Origin: Bizionia sp.
GTDB taxonomy: Bacteria; Bacteroidota; Bacteroidia; Flavobacteriales; Flavobacteriaceae
DNA: 42,798 bases
Reading direction: 5' to 3'
Assembly (NCBI GenBank): GCA_020631395.1
Contig: JAHDHI010000040.1
Span: 1-42,798, forward strand
Position 1 is the first letter of the stretch. Each line of letters opens with the position of its first letter. Positions 32,704-40,717 of this stretch are shown piece after piece. The notes beneath the pieces are model-generated. The model was given only the letters and a program-made list of their open reading frames with translations. It did not search any database and had not been told where the DNA came from. The position numbers and the translations under genes were made by a program.

Positions 32704-34215
32704 CTATAATGTATCAATTACCTTTTGTATCCTCTTTATGGTTTCTGCTTTTCCAATCATGAACATGATATCGAAGACATCAGGACCTTGAAGCGAACCA
32801 ACCAAAGCCAGTCGCAAAGGCATCATTACTTTTCCAAAACCTATTTCATTGGAGGTTATCCAGCCCTTTATGTCATTTTGAAGCGTCTCTACTTCAAAAT
32901 CAATTATGGGATCAACTATGGACACCAAAGAGGTCATTAAGTCCTTTGTTCCCTCTTTAAATGCTTTTTTGGAAGCCTTTTCGTCATATACCTCTGGAGT
33001 AATGAAGAAGAAGTTGCTTAACGACCAAAAATCACTTATGAACGTTGCACGCTCTTTTATTAGACCAACAACCAATGAAATGTAATTGACATCGATGGTA
33101 GCGAGTTCCTGATGTCTAGATTTGAAGACATCAGCCAAATCATCATTGCTTTGTTCTTGCATGTAATGGTGATTGAACCATTTTATCTTATCTGGATCAA
33201 AACGTGCTCCGGCTTTGTTAACTCGCAATAGATCGAAAGAGCCAATCAACTCTTCCAAATTGAATATTTCTTGTTCCGTACCAGGATTCCATCCCAAGAA
33301 AGCCAAGAAATTCACGACGGCATCAGAGAAATAACCTTCTTCGTTGTAACCTTTAGAAATAGATCCATCTTTTGGATCTTTCCATTCCAAGGGAAATACA
33401 GGAAATCCTAACTTGTCACCATCACGTTTGCTTAGTTTCCCTTTTCCAGTAGGTTTCAAAATTAAGGGTAGGTGGGCAAATTCTGGTGCTTCCCATCCAA
33501 GGGCATTGTACAATTGTACATGTAGAGCCAATGAAGGCAACCATTCCTCTCCACGAATTACATGGGAAATCTCCATTAAATGATCGTCTACGATATTTGC
33601 CAAATGATAAGTGGGCATGCCATCACTTTTGAACAATACCTTGTCGTCGAGAACATTGGTGTCTATTTCAATGTCACCACGAATAATGTCCTTGAGATGC
33701 AATGTCTCGTCTTGAGGAGATTTGAAACGAATCACATAATTGTCTCCAGCGTCTAATTTGGCCTGAGTTTCTTCAACAGAAAGAGAAAGAGAATTGTTCA
33801 AGCTCAATCTATTGTGCCAATTGTATATGAAGGTTAGCTTGTTCGCTTCATGTTGATTTCTTTGTGCATCCAACTCCTCAGCTGTATCAAACGCATAATA
33901 TGCATTTCCAGAAGCAATTAACTGATCTGCGTATTTTTTGTACAAGTGCTTGCGTTCACTTTGTCTATAGGGTCCAAACTTTTCGTTCCTGTCAGGTCCT
34001 TCATCAAAGGGAATGTTACACCAATCCAATGCGTTTATTATATAATTTTCTGCCCCATCAACGTAACGGTTTTGATCTGTGTCCTCTATTCTCAAAATAA
34101 AGGTTCCATTGTGTTTTTTGGCGAATAGATAGTTGAAAAGTGCTGTACGCACACCTCCAATATGTAAAGGTCCTGTTGGACTTGGTGCAAAGCGCACTCT
34201 AACGTTTTTAGACAT
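32704..34215 (-). CDS. gltX: Glutamyl-tRNA synthetase
   Basis: 503 residues, normal for the family. It attaches glutamate to tRNA-Glu. The HIGH motif is in RFAPSPTGPLHIGG (about 7-20), the KMSKS equivalent is KLSKRDG (about 260-266), and the C-terminal helical part binds the anticodon. With glnS at 25 kb also present, tRNA-Gln is charged directly, so the transamidation route is not required here. It has its own promoter; the stop is 6 bp from a shared terminator. Confidence 0.96.
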   Translation of the reverse strand: MSKNVRVRFAPSPTGPLHIGGVRTALFNYLFAKKHNGTFILRIEDTDQNRYVDGAENYIINALDWCNIPFDEGPDRNEKFGPYRQSERKHLYKKYADQLIASGNAYYAFDTAEELDAQRNQHEANKLTFIYNWHNRLSLNNSLSLSVEETQAKLDAGDNYVIRFKSPQDETLHLKDIIRGDIEIDTNVLDDKVLFKSDGMPTYHLANIVDDHLMEISHVIRGEEWLPSLALHVQLYNALGWEAPEFAHLPLILKPTGKGKLSKRDGDKLGFPVFPLEWKDPKDGSISKGYNEEGYFSDAVVNFLAFLGWNPGTEQEIFNLEELIGSFDLLRVNKAGARFDPDKIKWFNHHYMQEQSNDDLADVFKSRHQELATIDVNYISLVVGLIKERATFISDFWSLSNFFFITPEVYDEKASKKAFKEGTKDLMTSLVSIVDPIIDFEVETLQNDIKGWITSNEIGFGKVMMPLRLALVGSLQGPDVFDIMFMIGKAETIKRIQKVIDTL

Positions 34216-34234
34216 TGTTCAGTTTTTATTGCTG

Positions 34235-34242
34235 CAAAGATA
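34235..34242 (-). promoter_or_regulatory. -7 promoter element of gltX
   Basis: On the minus strand it reads TATCTTTG, matching TAnnTTTG, followed by C, 19 bp before the gltX ATG. Confidence 0.5.
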
Positions 34243-34334
34243 ATTTGATAAGATTTAAGATGAAAGATTGTATGCACTTGATTTATAAAATCAAGATGGA
34301 ATTCATTTAATTCAATAGATCTTTTTAATAAGAA

Positions 34335-34368
34335 AAAGCCCTTGAATCATTGAATATTCAAAGGCTTT
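34335..34368 (-). terminator. Intrinsic terminator of the T9SS-sorted protein gene
   Basis: AAAGCCCTTGAAT (34335-34347) pairs with ATTCAAAGGCTTT (34356-34368) with one mismatch. The minus strand continues into a T run. Confidence 0.75.
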
Positions 34369-34395
34369 GTTGTTTTTAAATGTTTTTTAGAAAGA

Positions 34396-36414
34396 CTATT
34401 TTTTTATGAACTTTACAGAGTGTTTTTTCCCAGTTGCAGTGCTTACATTCAAGAAATACATGTTTGCACTCAATGTGGAAACATCTATTTGTTTTTTATT
34501 CAAGGTATTGGCTTGAATCTTCTTACCTAGAATGTCATAGATCTCGTAAGACGTTATTTGCTCCTTTGAAGCAAATGAAATAAAGTCATTTACAGGGTTT
34601 GGATAAATGGAAAAAGGAGCTTCATGTGCATCTACGCTTTCGATGGAACCATTGAATGATTTAAACAATGATTTGATGTACTCCTTGACTTCTGTCGTAA
34701 ATACCGTGTCTAAGTCGTCGTCAGAATTCTTTGCGCCGTTAAGCGTCAATTGATAGGACCAAGCCTCATCATAACAGCTATCGCAACAAGAAGGAACATA
34801 CATACCTATTACATAGAGTTTGTTGTCTTCGAAAGTGTAGTTTGGAAATGTTGTCGTTAAATCCCAGTTTGGGTTTGACGATGTTGGCAATTGACTGCTA
34901 AACCCGCCAATGTTACTTGACCAAGAGAATGAATTTGGAGCCATGTTCACAAAATCTATTGGTGCACTGAAAGGAAATGCAGATAGTTCATAGACAAACC
35001 AATAGTACCTGTAATCATCTTCGTTGAAACAAGTCTCACCAACAAGCAATGCATCGTCCGTTGCATCCAAAGTGTTTATGGAGCCTGTAATTTGTTGAGG
35101 GTTACCTTGATTTTGAACAGTCAAGCTTAAATTCTGATCCAATTTTTGTTGTACTGAGATATCATCTATCGCCAAGTCATTTCCGTCACCTAAACCATCT
35201 TCCTTCAAAAGGATCTTAATGTTTACCTGATCATCTTTTCCTGTAAAGCATTCGGTGATTTGCAACCAATCACAAGGATCGTTGGCATCAGTATTTATTG
35301 TTTCCCATCCTAAAAGTTGTCCATCTATTTCGAACTGGATTTCTGGTAGGACATCAAAAGTACATTGAGGCATGTTTTTAAAGTTCGCACAAAGTTTGTA
35401 TTCTCCTTCAGGCGAAACGTTTAGCGTTTGCTCCCATACGATGGCTGTAGTTCCTGTAGGCTGTGTCGTTTTGCCGTTTATCAACAGGAATAGATCGTTG
35501 TTGGCATATAGAGATGAATCTGCACAAAATGAATGGTCGTCTATGTTGGTTCCAAATATGTTGGCATTGTCATCTACGCTATATGCTCCAGGGTATAACA
35601 ATGGATCTTTTGCATAGTCACTACCAAATCCATTGTCCCCAAATTCGAAGTTTCCGTTTTCGACCAAGTTTTCTCCTTCACAACAGAAGGAACCTTCATT
35701 TGTAGGTTCATCTTGCAAGGTGCTTGTACAGTCGTTGCTTATGCAAATGTTGTCTATTCCAAATTGCTCGTCTCCACTGGCAACGTCTATGGAGTACCCA
35801 ATACCGCCGACATTTTGTATCAAATTATCCCAATCTGCAGGATTACCTGTGTTTATTACCCATTTTCCATTGCTGTTTTCCGGTAGGTTGCCACCAACAT
35901 CGCTCAATTCAATGGGGGCACAAATGCGAACCCAGCCTTGTCCAACGTCTATTGGGGAGTTCAGGACAAAAGTAGCAGATAGTGTAGAAGAAAATGGGTC
36001 TATGCCGTCATATATGCGCAAGGAGTTGCCATTTATGGTACCTGTTTGTATGTAAAAGACAGTGAAGTCGTAGCAAAAGCACCCATCTTCTCCAATCATT
36101 TCTATCCAGTTGCCATTGTAGTCCGTAGAATTGAAAGCCCAGCTGCTTCCGTTGCTACAACCCCCATCATCCAAGTACAGATAGGAATCTCCTGTTCCAT
36201 TTTGGCTATCTGTGTCGTAATAGGCAAGACTAGCACAGCGCGTTCCCCAATTGTTTAACAAGTTATAGCTCACTATGGTACCATCGTTTCCATTTGTACC
36301 ATCGACAAGTGAACTTGTTCCATTTTGATCGAATGTTTCGCAAAATGAATTTTGACAATATGCATAATTGAAAATGGATGCTATTGCCATTAAGATTAAA
36401 GTTGTTTTTTTCAT
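34396..36414 (-). CDS. Large secreted protein with T9SS sorting domain
   Basis: 672 residues. A signal peptide ends near CQNS (about residue 20). The mature part is Asn/Gly/Asp-rich and beta-rich, with many Cys; two segments look like carbohydrate-binding or jelly-roll modules (about 240-420, beginning CCEGENLVENGNFEFGDNGF). The end (about 598-672) is a type A sorting domain: FSIYPNPVNDFI, then LSANMYFLNV and a Lys-rich tail. T9SS cargo of this type is often an adhesin or glycan-binding protein; no catalytic domain is visible. It has its own promoter and terminator. Confidence 0.8.
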   Translation of the reverse strand: MKKTTLILMAIASIFNYAYCQNSFCETFDQNGTSSLVDGTNGNDGTIVSYNLLNNWGTRCASLAYYDTDSQNGTGDSYLYLDDGGCSNGSSWAFNSTDYNGNWIEMIGEDGCFCYDFTVFYIQTGTINGNSLRIYDGIDPFSSTLSATFVLNSPIDVGQGWVRICAPIELSDVGGNLPENSNGKWVINTGNPADWDNLIQNVGGIGYSIDVASGDEQFGIDNICISNDCTSTLQDEPTNEGSFCCEGENLVENGNFEFGDNGFGSDYAKDPLLYPGAYSVDDNANIFGTNIDDHSFCADSSLYANNDLFLLINGKTTQPTGTTAIVWEQTLNVSPEGEYKLCANFKNMPQCTFDVLPEIQFEIDGQLLGWETINTDANDPCDWLQITECFTGKDDQVNIKILLKEDGLGDGNDLAIDDISVQQKLDQNLSLTVQNQGNPQQITGSINTLDATDDALLVGETCFNEDDYRYYWFVYELSAFPFSAPIDFVNMAPNSFSWSSNIGGFSSQLPTSSNPNWDLTTTFPNYTFEDNKLYVIGMYVPSCCDSCYDEAWSYQLTLNGAKNSDDDLDTVFTTEVKEYIKSLFKSFNGSIESVDAHEAPFSIYPNPVNDFISFASKEQITSYEIYDILGKKIQANTLNKKQIDVSTLSANMYFLNVSTATGKKHSVKFIKK

Positions 36415-36481
36415 GATTAAGTAATTAAAGTTGTGCCTACTCTATTTATGGCTTTTCGGCTTTTGCCAGTTTTGTGTTTGG

Positions 36482-36489
36482 CAAAGTTA
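36482..36489 (-). promoter_or_regulatory. -7 promoter element of the T9SS-sorted protein gene
   Basis: TAACTTTG on the minus strand matches TAnnTTTG, about 68 bp before the ATG. No clear -33 TTG. Confidence 0.45.
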
Positions 36490-36646
36490 TTTTGCATCTT
36501 CTCCATAACTTACAGGATAATGCCCCATTTATGTGCGTTATGGAACCTTTTGTTTTTTACGTTGTTCAACCCTTCTTTAAAAAGATGTTAAAAACGACAG
36601 GCTGTAAAAATCAAAATTGTACTTTAGAGAGTTAAAACTTAAAGAT

Positions 36647-39600
36647 TTGAATAACTTCAACAACATACAGGTCAAGCTCGAACAGTTCATAAGGAAATAT
36701 TATACCAATGAACTGATAAAGGGAGTCATATTGTTTTTCAGCATAGGGTTGCTTTATTTCTTGGTAACATTGCTCATAGAATCAGCTTTATGGTTAAATA
36801 CATCTTCCCGTACAGTTTTGTTCTGGTTGTTCATAGCAGTAGAGGCAGGGTTGTTTTATAAATTCATAGCAACACCTTTGGCAAAGTTGTTTAAACTTAA
36901 AAAGGGAATAGATTATGAGGATGCTTCAAAATTGATAGGAGGTCACTTTCCTGAAGTCAACGACAAGTTATTGAATGTGCTTCAATTGAAAGCGAACACA
37001 TCGGATTCGGAATTGCTTTTGGCTAGCATAGATCAGAAATCGAAAGAACTCACACCGATTCCATTCAAGTTGGCAATCAACTTCAACAAGAATGTAAAGT
37101 ATTTAAAATATGCGGCACTACCGGTATTGATAATATTGCTTTCAGCCGTTTTTGGGAAAATGAATTGGTTTAGTGAAAGTTATGAACGTGTTATGAACTA
37201 TCAAACAGCCTATGAACCTCCAGCTCCTTTTCAATTTTTCGTGTTGAACGAAAATTTGCAAGCCATAGAGAACAAGGAATTCAGACTTGTTGTAAAGACG
37301 GCAGGAGAAGTCATACCGGAAACTGCTCAAATAACATTTAACGACGAAACTTACTTTTTGCAACAGCGTGGAGCAGGTGCTTTCGAGTATGTCTTCGAAC
37401 AACCCAAAAAGAACATTACCTTCAACTTGTCTGCCAACGACGTCAATTCAAAACCATATACCTTAAATGTTGTTGAAGTGCCTACGTTGCTGAGTTTTGA
37501 AATGGTTTTGGATTACCCGAAGTATACGAACAAGAGAGATGAGGTTTTAAAAAGTACAGGTAATGCAGTGGTGCCGCAAGGAACGAACATTACATGGAAA
37601 TTGAAGACTAAAGGGACCGACAAGGTTCACCTCTATGCAAAGGATACCTTGGCTTTCAATGTTAAATCTAAAGACCGTTTCAACGCTTCTAAGCGCATTT
37701 ATAAGAATTTGGACTATAGCATAAGCACAAGCAACAAAAAACTCAAAGATTACGAGAATTTGGCATTCAGCATATCTGTAATAAGGGATGAGTATCCTGA
37801 ATTGAAATTAAAGTCACAAATAGATTCATTGGATCAACAGTCCTTGTATTTCCATGGACAAGTCAATGATGACTATGGACTTACTAAATTGCAACTCGTA
37901 TATTACCCAAGTGGTAAGGAAAATGAGAAATCATACGAAGCAATCCCTGTTTCGAAATCCAATTTTGATGAATTCATAAGTGCGTTTCCAAACGACCTTA
38001 AGATAAAAGAGGGAATAAGTTACGATCTCTATTTCGAGGTTTTCGACAACGACGTGTTGGCAAAGAACAAAAGCACTAAGAGTGCTGTATTCAATTACAG
38101 AAAGCGTACACAATCGGAAGAAGAGCAAAAACAATTGAAAGAACAAAGCGAGACGATCCAAGACTTAAACAAATCATTGGAAAAATTTGACAAGCAACAA
38201 AAGGATCTTGAAGAACTATCCAAGACTCAAAAGGAAAAATCGGAATTGAATTTCAATGACAAAAAGAAATTTGAAAATTTCATCAAGCGTCAGAAGCAAC
38301 AAGAGGAGATGATGCAAAAGTTCAATAAGAAACTTAAAAACAACCTGGAGGAATTTCAAAAGGAGAATAAAGAACAAGATCAGTTCAAAGAAGATTTGAA
38401 AGAGCGTTTGAAAGAAAATGAGGAACAGCTTAAAAAAGATGAAAAATTATTGAAGGAGCTGGAAAAACTACAAGAAAAGATCAGCAAAGAGGAACTTTCC
38501 AAAAAACTAGAAAAGCTATCTAAGCAAAACAAAAATCAAAAGAGAAGCTTAGAACAAATGCTTGAGTTGACAAAGCGTTACTATGTGAGCAAGAAAATGG
38601 AAAAGATTGGAAACGAATTGGACAAGTTGGCAAAAGAACAAGATTCATTGGCTAATAAATTGCAAAAGGAAAACACAAAGGAAAAACAAGAAGAGCTAAA
38701 CAAGAAATTTGAAGACATACAAAAGCAGCTTGAAGATTTAGAGAAAGAAAACAAAACGCTCAAAAAACCGATGCAGCTTCCAAGAGATGAGAACAAGGAA
38801 GACACAGTAAAGGAAGAACAACAAAAAGCTTCGGACGAACTAGATAAAAAAGAGAATGCACAGAGCGATGAGCAAAAGAAGGAAAATAACGAAAAAGCAA
38901 AGAAGAGTCAGAAGAGGGCAGCTCAAAAAATGAAGGAAATGAGCCAGAAAATGCAAATGCAAATGAGCCAAAGTGGTGAAGAAGCATTACAAGAAGACAT
39001 TGAAGCATTACGACAAATACTAGATAACTTGGTTGTATTTTCGTTTGATGAAGAAGAGGTGATGAATCAATTCAAAAGCATTGAGGTAAACCATAATGAA
39101 TATGCATCGTATTTGAGAAAGCAAAAGGAATTGCGTTCACATTTTGAGCACATAGACGATAGTTTGTTTTCATTGTCGTTACGTCAACCAAAAATTTCCG
39201 AACGTGTTAACAAGGAGATATCAGAAGTGTATTTCAACATTGACAAGGCGCTCGAACAACTTGCTGAAAACAACATATACCTCGGAGTTTCTGCACAGCA
39301 GTATGCTGTGACAGCTGCTAACAATCTAGCAGATTTTCTAAGCAACACAATGGATAACATGCAAGATCAAATGGGAATGCCTTCACCGGGGCAAGGAGAG
39401 GGTGGAATGCCATTGCCAGACATCATCATGAGCCAAGAGGAACTCAATAAACAGATGAAAGATGGAATGAAGAAAAGTGGGGAAGGAGACCCAAAAGAAG
39501 GAGAAGGTGAAAAGCCTGGAGAAAAACCAGGTGATCAAGAAGGAAAAGGAGAGAAGGAAGGAGACAAAGGTGAAGATGGAGAAAAGGGCAAAGGGAAAAA

Positions 39601-40147
39601 AGGAAAGAACGGAGAAGGCAAAAACGGAAAGGGCAAAGGAGGAAAAGAAGGTGAAAATGGAGAAGGTAACGGAGAAGGAAAAGGAGGTAAGCAAGAAGGT
39701 AGTGATGGTTTCAATGAAGATTTGAATGGTGAGCTGTACAAGATATACCAACAACAACAACAAATTAGACAAGCATTGGAAGAACGCCTCTTAAAGGATA
39801 AATTGGCAGGAAAAGGAGGAAATGGGGATGCTAAAAAATTAATCAAGCAAATGGAAGATGTCGAATTGGATTTAATAAACAAGGGTTTTACAAACCAAAC
39901 CATGTCCAAAATGATGTACCTACAACACCAGTTGTTGAAATTGGAAAAGGCAACGTTTCAACAAGGGCAGGATACCAAACGTAAATCGGAAACCAACAAG
40001 AAGGAATTCAACAACACTACCAACAATCAAATACCAAAAGCAAAGGAATATTTTAATACGACAGAGATTTTGAACAGACAAACATTACCTTTGCAGCAAG
40101 TTTATAAAAAGAAAGCACAAGAGTATTTCAAACAAAAAGATGATTAG
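36647..40147 (+). CDS. DUF4175 membrane/coiled-coil protein
   Basis: About 1166 residues from a TTG at 36647 (start chosen because the following NNFNNIQVKLEQFI fits the family; the frame is open to a TTG at 36617). Two or three membrane helices lie in the first about 175 residues, then beta-rich domains (about 195-480), a very long Glu/Lys/Gln coiled coil (about 490-800), a helical domain and a Gly/Lys/Glu low-complexity tract (about 935-1025). DUF4175 proteins are conserved in Bacteroidetes, with no known function. It overlaps ybeY by 8 bp, so the two are translationally coupled. Confidence 0.85.
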   Translation: MNNFNNIQVKLEQFIRKYYTNELIKGVILFFSIGLLYFLVTLLIESALWLNTSSRTVLFWLFIAVEAGLFYKFIATPLAKLFKLKKGIDYEDASKLIGGHFPEVNDKLLNVLQLKANTSDSELLLASIDQKSKELTPIPFKLAINFNKNVKYLKYAALPVLIILLSAVFGKMNWFSESYERVMNYQTAYEPPAPFQFFVLNENLQAIENKEFRLVVKTAGEVIPETAQITFNDETYFLQQRGAGAFEYVFEQPKKNITFNLSANDVNSKPYTLNVVEVPTLLSFEMVLDYPKYTNKRDEVLKSTGNAVVPQGTNITWKLKTKGTDKVHLYAKDTLAFNVKSKDRFNASKRIYKNLDYSISTSNKKLKDYENLAFSISVIRDEYPELKLKSQIDSLDQQSLYFHGQVNDDYGLTKLQLVYYPSGKENEKSYEAIPVSKSNFDEFISAFPNDLKIKEGISYDLYFEVFDNDVLAKNKSTKSAVFNYRKRTQSEEEQKQLKEQSETIQDLNKSLEKFDKQQKDLEELSKTQKEKSELNFNDKKKFENFIKRQKQQEEMMQKFNKKLKNNLEEFQKENKEQDQFKEDLKERLKENEEQLKKDEKLLKELEKLQEKISKEELSKKLEKLSKQNKNQKRSLEQMLELTKRYYVSKKMEKIGNELDKLAKEQDSLANKLQKENTKEKQEELNKKFEDIQKQLEDLEKENKTLKKPMQLPRDENKEDTVKEEQQKASDELDKKENAQSDEQKKENNEKAKKSQKRAAQKMKEMSQKMQMQMSQSGEEALQEDIEALRQILDNLVVFSFDEEEVMNQFKSIEVNHNEYASYLRKQKELRSHFEHIDDSLFSLSLRQPKISERVNKEISEVYFNIDKALEQLAENNIYLGVSAQQYAVTAANNLADFLSNTMDNMQDQMGMPSPGQGEGGMPLPDIIMSQEELNKQMKDGMKKSGEGDPKEGEGEKPGEKPGDQEGKGEKEGDKGEDGEKGKGKKGKNGEGKNGKGKGGKEGENGEGNGEGKGGKQEGSDGFNEDLNGELYKIYQQQQQIRQALEERLLKDKLAGKGGNGDAKKLIKQMEDVELDLINKGFTNQTMSKMMYLQHQLLKLEKATFQQGQDTKRKSETNKKEFNNTTNNQIPKAKEYFNTTEILNRQTLPLQQVYKKKAQEYFKQKDD

Positions 40148-40556
40148 TTTTAATTACGAGAACGATTTTACATTACCCAACGAAAATGAAATCGCAAATT
40201 GGATATCAAATGTTATTACGTCTGAGGATTGTAAAGAGGAAGAAATAAACTATGTATTCTGTGATGACGAGTATTTATACAAATTAAATGTTGAATTTCT
40301 CAATCATGATACATTGACAGATATCATTAGTTTTGATTATTCTGTAGGAAAAAGAATACAAGGAGATATTTTTATTTCTACAGAGAGAGTCGCGGACAAC
40401 GCTAAAGATTTTGAAACTTCATTTCATGATGAACTGCATAGGGTCATAGTCCATGGTGTTCTTCATTATTGCGGATTCAAAGACAAGAACGAAGAAGATG
40501 CCAAGCTTATGAGAACTAAAGAAAACTTCTATCTTAAGGTTCTAAAAGAGAATTAA
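40140..40556 (+). CDS. ybeY: Endoribonuclease YbeY
   Basis: 138 residues. A metal-dependent RNase needed for 16S rRNA 3' maturation and ribosome quality control. The motif is VHGVLHYCGFKD (about residues 104-115): the first two His are present, but the third ligand, His in the E. coli H-G-x-L-H-x5-H motif, is replaced here by K-D, so Asp probably coordinates the metal. The middle DTLTDIISFDY segment is typical. It overlaps the DUF4175 gene by 8 bp. Confidence 0.93.
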   Translation: MISFNYENDFTLPNENEIANWISNVITSEDCKEEEINYVFCDDEYLYKLNVEFLNHDTLTDIISFDYSVGKRIQGDIFISTERVADNAKDFETSFHDELHRVIVHGVLHYCGFKDKNEEDAKLMRTKENFYLKVLKEN

Positions 40557-40567
40557 GTAATTCAATG

Positions 40568-40575
40568 TATATTTG
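40568..40575 (+). promoter_or_regulatory. -7 promoter element upstream of mnmG
   Basis: TATATTTG matches TAnnTTTG and is followed by C. A start near 40582 would put the parS palindrome (40602-40617) in the mnmG leader. No -33 TTG is clear. Confidence 0.5.
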
Positions 40576-40601
40576 CAAATTATTAGGTGTGAAACAGAGA
40601 G

Positions 40602-40617
40602 TGTTCCACGTGGAACA
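40602..40617. other. parS chromosome-partition site
   Basis: TGTTCCACGTGGAACA is a perfect 16-bp palindrome that matches the ParB-binding parS consensus (TGTTnCACGTGnAACA) exactly. It lies in the non-coding gap before mnmG, about 25 kb from the candidate origin. ParB spreads from such sites, and they cluster near origins. The other CACGTG sequences I noticed (13267, 42006) lack the flanking bases. Confidence 0.9.
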
Positions 40618-40717
40618 ATAAAATTTGCATAAGCAAGATTGAATTAAAAATTATAAAACTATAACGATATTGTGTTTATTGTAAATTAAGCACTTTAATC
40701 GAAAAATCATATTAGTT

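Noticed and set aside
39383-39909. Long minus-strand frames opposite the DUF4175 gene
   Set aside because: They are low-complexity Phe/Ser/Pro shadows of the Gly/Lys/Glu-rich coding strand.
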